The notes under the pieces were generated by a model that ran no database searches, was not told the DNA's origin, and saw only the letters and a program-made list of their open reading frames with translations. From Proales similis (lineage: Eukaryota > Rotifera > Eurotatoria > Ploima > Proalidae), in contig JAGVRJ010000003.1 of the NCBI GenBank assembly GCA_019059635.1, forward strand, positions 1,302,001 through 1,366,000: a stretch of 64,000 nt of DNA. The letters are read 5' to 3'. This document shows, piece after piece, positions 52,216 to 61,085 of this stretch. The translations under genes were made by a program, and so were the position numbers. How positions within the stretch are numbered: position 1 is the stretch's first letter; each line of letters opens with the position of its first letter.

Positions 52216-54990
52216 CTAGTGGAGATCGCAATTGCTGATCACGTAAAGCGGCGTCTGATTGAACTCGACCGCGATGCTATGCTCGATCACATAGTGAATG
52301 TACTCGTCGAAAAGCAGTCTGATCAAGTGAAAACTGCCGAACGAGTTGGCGCTGCGTAGAGTCAAATCGCGCACAATTGAAGAGCTAAATGTGAATAAAT
52401 GAGTGTTGAACGGGCGAGTTTTTAGCATTCTATACTCGAACTTACCACAAAAACGACCATTTGAGTAGAAACTGCTTGGCCGCGTGGGCGTATGTGACAC
52501 CTTCGGCGCCGTGATGCCTACTCAGACAGTGGTTAACACACGACTCAAGCCAACTCATCCAGGTGCTCATGTCCCACGAGTTGTAGTCGTTCAGCGAGTT
52601 TTTGAACTCGTTCTCAAACTTGGTTATCATTTCGACGTCACAAGAGCACGTCCACTTGGCTTCTTCCTGAACTCGGCAATCGTTTAGTCTTTGTTTGGTG
52701 GCCAGTTTGGTTTAGGATAGGGCGGTTACCTTGATGTAAGCAAAGTCCACTTTGCTTATGTCGTTTCTCATGTGAATTAATATCTCGCGTTTGTTAAGCG
52801 AATTGCGCACAGTCTGCGCCAAATGGTTCAGTGACGTGTATCGACGCAGAGTCATCGAAAAGGCGCCAATAATTGAGAACTTGAACTGTCTGACTTTGTC
52901 CGGTGTGTTGATCATTGCGTTGCGAAGCCATTCGTCCATGTTCTTGGCAAGCGAGCGAATCCGCTGCACCAGCTTAGAGGGCAGCTCGCCCAACACGTCC
53001 GGAATGAGCACTTCGATGCAAAACTGAAAGAATTGAAAATCGCAGTTTCGTATGTAATCAAGGACTGGATCGAGATTGCAGAGATCGGCAAACTTCTGGC
53101 TACTCAGCTCATTTTCATCGCTGCTGGGACAGGCGCGCCAAAAAGAGAGCCAAATGGACTCGATTCGGTTGAATTCGAGACTTGTGAGAGCTTCGAGAAT
53201 GCGCTGACAGTGCGCCTTGTACAACTCCTCGAACTTGGCCACATCATCCAGAGTGAGTCCCAACGAGGCCAAATCGAGCTGCTGCACGTCAATGTGGCCC
53301 AAGTCTGGCATTTGGATTCCGTCGCCTAGAGGAGCGGCTGGATCTTCGATTAGGCCCTGAGCGCACGGCTCGCTGCTAATATTATTCTCCGACGACTTTG
53401 GAATCTCACTTGGTTGAGTCGGCCTTGAGTCAATCTGCGCCTGTTGATTGGGCGCCACAACCATGTAGCCCATGACGGAGCTGCTGTTCACTTGCGACTG
53501 GACTTGGTTCATGTCCGAGAAGGGCATCGAGGTAACTGCTGGCTTAAACTCAAGCTGACTCGGAGTCATCGGCATGCTACCGTCATAGGCGTTGGATTTG
53601 TGTCGCTTTTGCGGTGACTCGTTTGGACTCGTCATACTCAATAGAGTATGCTGTTGAGGCGATGAGTGCTGCTGCGGAGTGGGCGGCGGCGAGAGTCGCA
53701 TCGGATGATTGCGGAACGACTGGTGGTCCTCGCCGAGATGGTTGAGCGGCGAGTTGGCCTTCACGCGTATTCCATAGTAATGGTATTTGGAGTTGCCTCG
53801 CGTGCCCAGTCGTCTTGTTCTCAGGCCCAAGAAGACGGAGCGAATCAGCTTGCCGAACGAGGCTGGATTTATGGGCTCTAGTCTTTGCTCATTGCAATGA
53901 TGAAGGTAATAGTCGTACAAAGTGCTGCGTCTCAAGCTGCAGCCCTCTGCCGGCTCGAAATTGTCAATGAGCCAACGAACGGTGACTGGCGCCGCCTGCG
54001 CTGTGTGCGAGGCGTTGCCCTCATAGTCGCGCGAGCAGTCGTCACCCATGTCAAGTGAATCATTTCTGCCGTTGCTCATTTTGAAGACCGTGTGCTGTGC
54101 GCCGGCTCCGTTGCGAAGTTGGTGCTGTTGAATGTGAGTCACCGGCTGGGTGCTCAGCTGAATGGTGGTGTGTTGAGGATGGAACTGCTGCAGCTCGCCT
54201 GTGTGGCTCAGTATGGTGAGATTGCCGGGTGGCGAGGTCAGATCGCTCAGAGTGACGGTTTGCGTCTGAATCGGTTGCTGCTGCTGTTGTTGTTGCTGTT
54301 GCGAAGGTTGCGTGTAAGTGCTCGTCTAGCAAAGTTAAGTTTTAGAACAACAAATTTCAATCGGGCGCTTGTGCAATTGCTTACGGTTAAATTAAGATAA
54401 GGCGAGCTGGATGGGTTCATGGAAGAGAACATGTGATCTGGTGACTGCCGATTGCCGTTCGAATCGCCGAACGAGTTGTAGTGTTGACCGCCATGCGGAG
54501 AGGACATCGGGTACAAGAGAGTGGCCGTGCCTGAATTGGGCGATGCTAAAGTGAATGTGGTTGTGTTTGGTTTGTTTGATTGCTGCTGCTGCTGCTGCTG
54601 CTGCTGTTGGTGATGGTGGTGGTGATGCTTCGAATCAGACGAAGAGACAGAGGAATTTGGCGATGTTTGTTGGTTCGGCTGCTGAGAAGAGCTTCCTGTC
54701 GACGAGCTGCCGACACTGCTCGACGATGCTAATTGGGCCGAGTTGATGACGGTCAGCGCGCCCGAATCGCGATTACTCAATGTCACGAGTTTTGTATTTA
54801 GGGGCGGCTGTTGACTCGATCGTACAATTGTCTTGACAATGTAGCTCGGGTGAAGCTTAACTGGCGACTGTGAACGACCCGACAGCGACTGGCCTTGAAC
54901 GCCTGCCTGCTGCTGCTGTTGGGATGCTTCCTGCATGGACTTGTCCGAAATAACTGACGTCGGACCGACCTCGTCCACACTGCACGACAT
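52216..54990 (-). CDS. RFX: RFX transcription factor (RFX1/2/3 type)
   Basis: Four minus-strand exons, 54990-54385, 54325-52730, 52666-52446 and 52384-52216, join in phase to 863 residues. The N-terminal third is Gln/Ser-rich with several polyglutamine runs. The winged-helix DNA-binding domain is textbook: TVRWLIDNFEPAEGCSLRRS, TLYDYYLHHCNEQRLEPINP, ASFGKLIRSVFLGLRTRRLG and TRGNSKYHYYGIRVK. Downstream are the B, C and dimerisation regions, including LRRYTSLNHLAQTVRNSLNK, VDFAYIKEEAKWTCSCDVEM and RDLTLRSANSFGSFHLIRLL, typical of RFX1/2/3 rather than RFX5/7. The protein ends soon after the dimerisation domain. RFX factors bind X-box motifs and control ciliary genes in animals. The upstream frame is open without an ATG, so an added 5' exon is possible. 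Confidence 0.95.
54581..54608. repeat. CTG/CAG repeat encoding polyglutamine in RFX
   Basis: About nine CTG units on the plus strand, read as CAG on the coding strand, followed by His codons. It makes a Gln run then a His run near residues 130-145 of RFX. A second, shorter Gln block lies near 54280-54300. Confidence 0.85.
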
Positions 54991-56862
54991 GCTGAGATCT
55001 AGTGAGGAGCAATGAGAGGTGTGCAAATGCAGGCGACGGAGCGGCGTCTAACTCGATTTGCCAGGCTAATCTAATCAAGACGGGCCGCCGCTCCGTTTAT
55101 TGCCTCGTTGTGTCTCCCTTACCTATCGGGGTCGTTCGACTTAACAGCGTTGTCGTCGCTATCCGTTGACTCGTTGCTGCGTGGGGTGGCTGTGCACGTT
55201 GGTTGCCAGTACAAACGGCTAGCGTTGCTCAGGCCTTGGTATCTAAGCGTTGAATACACGAAGGTTAGAGAGGGAGGCGAACGAGCAGAGGCCGGTTGTT
55301 ATCGTAAGCAGCGGCAACCGACTATCTATGCGCCGATCGGTTTCTTAGGTTATGGCAGGCTATGGTCGCCCCCAGATACCCAGGCAGCGCTGATTGATGA
55401 TATGCGTCGCTAATGGCGATGCGCATTGATAACGCACTGGCTGGGGAAGAGCCCAGTTCGACACTAGCTATCGCAAATGAAACCACGACAATGGCAATGG
55501 CAACCGCGCGATCGCGCTAAATTTCACTAAATATGGCGTCTGAAAGCAGCGTGTTGAAGAAATGCGTACGAGTGTGAGTGTGTGCGATCGCTCTCATAGC
55601 TACGGCAACAGTTGCTTTAGTGATGGGTCGCTAGCGCACAAATCGGAGCATAATCAACGCTCGTACCGCAATTATGCGCTAGAGCTGATCCAGTTTATGC
55701 GACTCGGCAGCATCCGGCATAACATTTATTATGCTAAGCTACGGTCGTCAGGGCCAACTGGATCGATGCTCGGGTTCAGGCGACCGACCGATAACATGGA
55801 GTGCTCTTGAGAATCCGGCCTCTCACCTGCGTCCTTTTTAGGTTTTTTTTTTTTATCGCAATCGCGTGTTTGTTCGCGTGCACTCAAACTTGAATAATTA
55901 ACTTTGGTTGTCGAACCGGCTGTTCCTACTCGCTCTCCCGTTCTAAGCTCCCCCATTCTCTCTTATCAACCGGAAATGCATCCGATCGAACCCGTCGACC
56001 GTGCCCGCTCATCTTCAACTTCTGCAAGTCATTTGAACTTGAGTTCAGCGACATGAGTTCTTAAAAAGCTCAGTCATGCTAAGTGCTATTTGGTCGCATC
56101 AAGAGCTGTCCTGCTCCGCCCTGCGTCGAAATCAGCCGGCATTAGAGCCATTATATTCTGTTGTTCTTTACCGACTCAAATAAAGCTAATCCGACACTTG
56201 AATTTTAAATTGGCAGTTTTTGCTTTATGATTAAAGGGCGGAAAAATAACCTAAACAGCGTGTTTCTATTCGAAACCAATTTCGAACAATCAGAGTCTCG
56301 TATTCGGTTAATATGTGCTCGCACGCCCGCTCTAAGGTGTTCTATTAACTCAGGCTGGCCATATTAAAGCTCTCGAGGCCTCCTCATTTATGGCCATTAG
56401 TTCGAAGAAAGATGCCGAGAATACCAAGCGGAAAAATGAATTCCAACAAGTCAATCATTGTGTTTCCCACGATATCGATGAAAATAGAATTGCTGGTCTC
56501 GCCGCTTTGAACAGCAGCGGTTCGGTTGACTGGGCTGGAGAGAGGTGGCTTGACAAGAGTAAATAAATTGTTCGGTTGTATGTGAAATTGCGCTAGTTCG
56601 GACAGAAGCGAGTTGAAGCCAAGTCGGGTTAGACATGCAGAATGAGTGGATGCTCTTAGTTACAGGCGGCTAGAAAGCGCAAGTACAGCAATGCGCGGCC
56701 TCATTGCAAATCTCGGCTCAAAAGCATGCATCTACTACACACCAACACACATGCGATCGGCCTGAAAGATCGCTTTCTCGGCCGACTAAATCACTCCTGA
56801 CTAATCAATTCAACTGCTCTTTCATAGAACAATCCTAAACTTTTGAATAGCTCGTCTCAAAG
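54991..56862. promoter_or_regulatory. Divergent region between RFX and CCT2 with X-box half sites
   Basis: 1.9 kb without a credible gene. In the RFX-proximal half I see repeated half X-box-like elements: GTTGCC at 55202-55207, GCGGCAAC at 55311-55318, ATGGCAAC at 55497-55504 and ACGGCAAC at 55602-55609, plus palindromic GCGATCGC near 55506 and 55583. The rest holds nothing recognisable. Confidence 0.45.
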
Positions 56863-58888
56863 ATGGTAGTAGCAGACTAGAAACTCTGATCTCACGAGCT
56901 TGACCTAATCTGGTTTACTCAAGGTCTCGCTGCAACCGTTTTCCATGTACAAACCAGGCGCTGATGAGGAAAAGGCTGAAAATGCCCGTCTGGTAACTGC
57001 TGCCTGAAATGGCCTCCAATCTGAGCGACGTCTAACGCTTCGACATTCAAGTCCGCGTTCGTTGGTGCCATCGCTATCGGCGATCTGGTCAAGTCCACAC
57101 TCGGCCCCAAGGGCATGGTAAAAGCCTAACCAATCGTCCACCATCATCCATTCTGCTCAAAAGGTGAAATTTGTTTCAAAGGACAAAATTTTGCAAGGCT
57201 CTGAGCGCAAAGAGATGCAAGTTACCAACGACGGTGCGACTATTTTGAAAGCTATCGGTGTCGACAATCCCGCAGCAAAAATCCTAATCGGTAAAATCGA
57301 TCAATCTGCCTCCTTTTGTCTCTTCACTCGACTCATTGTCGCTTAGACATTTCCAAAGTGCAAGACGATGAAGTCGGTGATGGAACCACTTCGGTCACAG
57401 TGCTCGCATGCGAGCTTTTGCGAGTAAGAAACGGGCGAAAACGAGAGCTTCCGGTTCGGGAAAATTAAATTCATTGCTCATTCGAATAGGAAGCCGAAGA
57501 GTTGATCGGGCAAAAGATTCATCCACAGACGATCATTGCCGGATGGAGAACTGCAACAGATGTTGCGCGAAAAGCGCTCGAGGAGAGAGCGATCGACAAC
57601 AGCAAGAATCTAGACGCCTTCAGAGCCGATTTGTACAACATCGCTCGAACCACATTGAGTTCGAAAATTCTTCAACAGCACAAAGAGTACTTTTCCAAGT
57701 TGGCTGTAGACGCCGTGCTTCGCCTCAAAGGCTCGGCTAACTTGGACGCCATTCAAATAATCAAAAAATTGGGCGGAAACTTGTCCGATTCCTATTTGGA
57801 AGAAGGTAAGGCCGCTTGTCCAATTTGTGCGTCCAATTTGTTTCCACAGTCTGGTCGGTTTGCAGGTTTCTTGCTCGACAAAAAGATCGGCGTCAACCAG
57901 CCCAAGAGAATTGAGAACGCTCGCATTTTGATTGCTAACACACCAATGGACACGGACAAAATCAAAGTGTTCGGCTCCAGAGTCAAAGTGGACTCAGTGG
58001 CCAAGGTCGCCGAGCTCGAGCTCGCCGAGAAGGAAAAGATGAGGGAAAAAGTTGAAAAGATATTGAAGCATGACATCAACGTTTTCATCAACCGTCAGCT
58101 CATCTACAACTATCCAGAGCAGCTGTTTGCCGACTCTGGCGTGATGGCAATCGAGCACGCCGACTTCGAGGGCATTGAGCGACTAGGATTGGTGCTTGGC
58201 GGAGAGATCGTCTCCACTTTTGATCGACCAGACAAAGTCAAGCTGGGCCACTGCGATCTGATCGAAGAGATTATGATCGGCGAGGACAAGCTGCTTCGTT
58301 TCTCTGGAGTTGCTCTGGGCGAGGCTTGCTCTATTGTGCTCCGCGGCGCCACTCAGCAGATATTGGACGAGGCAGATCGTTCGCTTCACGATGCCCTCTG
58401 TGTCCTAAGTCAGATGGTTCGCGAGCCACGAATTGTCTATGGCGGTGGCTCGGCCGAAATGCTCATGGCCAACGCCATCTCCAACCTCGCATCCCAAACT
58501 CCGGGCAAGGAGTCGATGGCCATGGAGTCGTTCGCTCGGGCTCTTCGCAAGCTGCCCAAAATCATTGCCGACAACGCCGGATACGACAGCTCTGAGCTGG
58601 TCTCTCAGCTTCGTGCCCGTCACGCTCAGGGACAGCACAACTATGGACTAAGTAAGCGTCAGAATTTGGCCCCTAATTCCCAACACCCAAATTAATCAAA
58701 TCTCGCTTTGAAAAGACATGGACTCGGGCATTGTTGACGATGTTCAGAAGTTGGGCATCACTGAGTCGTTCCATTTGAAGCGTCAAGTACTTCTCAGCGC
58801 ATCAGAAGCGGCCGAGATGATCCTGAGAGTGGATGACATAATTAGAGCAGCTCCGCGTCAGCGAAAGCGTGACATGCGACACCATTAG
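56863..58888 (+). CDS. CCT2: Chaperonin TRiC/CCT subunit beta
   Basis: Eight exons, 56863-56865, 56924-56992, 57052-57117, 57182-57290, 57347-57423, 57490-57805, 57866-58651 and 58716-58888, sum to 1,599 nt and give 532 residues (human 535). The first exon holds only the ATG. Family signatures are [32 protein letters not shown], the ATPase motif [102 protein letters not shown] and [19 protein letters not shown]. It is one of eight paralogous subunits of the cytosolic chaperonin that folds actin and tubulin. Exon 4 could alternatively start at 57164, adding six in-frame residues, but the family alignment favours 57182. The 60-nt intron after 57805 is stop-free and in frame. Confidence 0.97.
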
Positions 58889-59212
58889 AACCGGTTCTCA
58901 CTCAAGCTCAGCTCAATGCATTCATTAAACACTTCATCACCTACTCACATCCTCAAAGCACTCCGTGGCAAAATCATAAGCTTTTTAAATCGAACCAAAT
59001 CTCTGTCTGAGTAAATTTTATGCCAGATACACTATTTTGCTATTCGACTTGATTTCACTCGAGCGCTTACTATTGAACAGGACAGAAATAGGACGATTTG
59101 ATCGATTTATTTTAATGCTTTGAAGCTTATTTTCATGATTCGCGTTTAAGTTAGGGAAATAATTCGTTCGAGTCTTTACGACAAACACAGAGAAAGAGAG
59201 AGCACAGTTTGT
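58889..59212. other. Convergent spacer between CCT2 and USP14
   Basis: 3' UTRs of both genes. A minus-strand AATAAA (TTTATT at 59106-59111) suits USP14, and ATTAAA near 58923 suits CCT2. Confidence 0.55.
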
Positions 59213-60721
59213 TTAGTTTGTGAGCATGGCCGAGTTCTCAGTCTCAGACTTGCTGTACTTGGCCTTGAGCCTCCTCGGACCGTAGAAGAGAACGTAGGCT
59301 GTATGCCAGTCACCACCGCCTGAGAGCTTCAGAATGTCCTCTTCGGTCACCTTGCTCACTTGATCGTCGTCGTACATGTACCATTGACCGTTGGCACTTT
59401 TAGACCAGCCGACGTAATGGCCAGAGTTGGCCGAGCGGCCTTTGTGTGTCAGCACCGCAGTGAGTTCATAGTATGCGGAATTGTTGGATCCAACGTCGTC
59501 TCCGAACGAGTACGACGCGAGCTCTTCTTTTTCCTCTTCCTTGTCCTCACCACTTTTGCCGTTGTGCGTGTCTTTCATTTTCTTTTCACGACTGATTCGT
59601 GCCTCCTCTTCGTCTTGAATTCTGAACTGCTCACGGACCGGATTGAGGCGCTTCTGAAGCTCACTCGAGCACAATTCGTATGTGTCGAGAATCATCGGAA
59701 ATTTGACGTCTTTGAGCACTTTGGCGCTGACCTTTTCTTTTTCCTTGTAGAAAAAGCGCACGAGCTGAATGCACAAGTAGGCAGGCAGACGGCTGATTCG
59801 GCTAGTCTTGGTAAACAGGGCGTCACGGTCGAGTTTGGGCGATCGCTTGGTCAGCTTTTCTTCGAGTTTAAGTCGTAGACCGGTGATCAAATACTTGACC
59901 TCTTGCGATATAAAGCAGCTGAGCTGCAAGAAAGGCTCATAGCTGGTGGCCACTTCCTCTTCTTCGCTTTCGTCGCATTTCATGCTTGATACAAACACAC
60001 CTGAGAAGTATTGATCGATGAGACTGGCTGCAGCCGATGCGGAGGCCGCCTGGGTTTGACTGTCGGCTGCGCTTAGCTTAGGCAGCTTCTGCTGCAGAAC
60101 GTACAAGATTTGAGTGAGAAATTCGTTTGCATCTTGCTGCATATGCTCGCCGTGATCGCCGAGCGTGGCGAACTGAGGGAAAACAGTTCGAACAAGTTGA
60201 ACCAAAAGCAGAGGTGGGTAGTCGCTCTCTTTGTACTTGTCCATAAAGTTGTATGTGTCGCGAAGGGCCAAAGTCAGGCTGCCCTGAAGGTCGCCGCCAG
60301 AATTTTTGAATTTGCTCAAACCTTCGCAAAGCTCGGGAACCGACTTGAGACACTGCACCACAGCGTTTAAGTAGCAAGTGTTTCCCAAGTTCTTTAGACC
60401 GACAGGCAAGTCGAGCGCAACAGCCAATTGATCCTCTGTCATGTCCTCCATGAACTGCACTGGCTTTGTCGGTGCCTCAGGCAGGGAGCCCACTGTTCCC
60501 ATCATCATCAATGTCATTCCAGGCTTGATGTTCTTGGCTACGTTACTCCAGTCATTGTCGCCGATCGTCTGACCTTTGACGAGAATTTTCTGACGTTCAG
60601 GCGGAACACTGCTCAACGCAAATAGCTGCGCCTTGAACACCACCGGCGGCTCGTTCATGTCGAGCTCAACATCCTTGAACTGCTCTTTGCCCCATTTTAT
60701 GTTCACTTTCAAGGCGCTCAT
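59213..60721 (-). CDS. USP14: Proteasome-associated deubiquitinase USP14, single exon
   Basis: One uninterrupted 502-codon frame, close to human USP14 (494). The N-terminal ubiquitin-like domain (VNIKWGKEQFKDVELDMNEP, PPERQKILVKGQTIGDNDW) docks on the proteasome. The USP catalytic domain starts at LPVGLKNLGNTCYLNAVVQC with the active-site Cys; the Cys-His-Asp triad is completed by the His in NSGHYVGWSK and an Asp in WYMYDDDQVSKV. Other matches are DANEFLTQILYVLQQKLP and AYLCIQLVRFFYKEKEKV. It trims ubiquitin chains from substrates at the 19S particle. The absence of introns contrasts with neighbours such as CCT2. Full-length frame, intact catalytic residues and ordinary flanks argue against a processed pseudogene, although an origin by retroposition is possible. 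Confidence 0.97.
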   Translation of the reverse strand: MSALKVNIKWGKEQFKDVELDMNEPPVVFKAQLFALSSVPPERQKILVKGQTIGDNDWSNVAKNIKPGMTLMMMGTVGSLPEAPTKPVQFMEDMTEDQLAVALDLPVGLKNLGNTCYLNAVVQCLKSVPELCEGLSKFKNSGGDLQGSLTLALRDTYNFMDKYKESDYPPLLLVQLVRTVFPQFATLGDHGEHMQQDANEFLTQILYVLQQKLPKLSAADSQTQAASASAAASLIDQYFSGVFVSSMKCDESEEEEVATSYEPFLQLSCFISQEVKYLITGLRLKLEEKLTKRSPKLDRDALFTKTSRISRLPAYLCIQLVRFFYKEKEKVSAKVLKDVKFPMILDTYELCSSELQKRLNPVREQFRIQDEEEARISREKKMKDTHNGKSGEDKEEEKEELASYSFGDDVGSNNSAYYELTAVLTHKGRSANSGHYVGWSKSANGQWYMYDDDQVSKVTEEDILKLSGGGDWHTAYVLFYGPRRLKAKYSKSETENSAMLTN

Positions 60722-61085
60722 TTCGATCTGGTTCTCTTGGTTTATGCTTTAACTGCTGCTGCTCTGCTTGCTTAATAAAATTGATTTATATGCATCTGAA
60801 AGAGTAATACACTCTTGCTTGCCCGTTCAGCTTACGTTCACTCGTTTAAATTTGCTGTGTTCACTCACATTGACTGATGTGACTGACTGTAGGACTAAGA
60901 AAATGACACTTAACAAAATCTCTCGCCCAATCTCAGCCCTGTCTTGTTAGCCACTTGCTGCTATTTTCAAGCTCCAATGCTGACTGCGTTCATTCATTTA
61001 TTAAATTTTGACTAAATTGTTAAGAATTGTTCATTTTTGAAAAATAAAATGGACAAAAGAGTGTGATCCGTTGAATAGCTGGCGC
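60722..61085. other. Spacer between GLDC 3' end and USP14 start
   Basis: 364 bp between two minus-strand genes, holding the GLDC 3' UTR (minus-strand AATAAA near 60997) and the USP14 promoter. No gene is seen. Confidence 0.5.

Noticed and set aside
54991-56862. tRNA or other structured RNA gene in the RFX-CCT2 spacer
   Set aside because: I looked for paired A/B-box promoters and cloverleaf stems and found none convincing by eye; a covariance-model scan would be decisive.
59360-59878. 172-codon plus-strand frame opposite USP14
   Set aside because: Antisense shadow of the intact USP14 catalytic domain; no independent support.
59213-60721. USP14 as a processed pseudogene because it lacks introns
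   Set aside because: Full-length frame, intact Cys and His catalytic motifs, no poly(A) remnant or target-site duplication seen; other genes here also lack introns.
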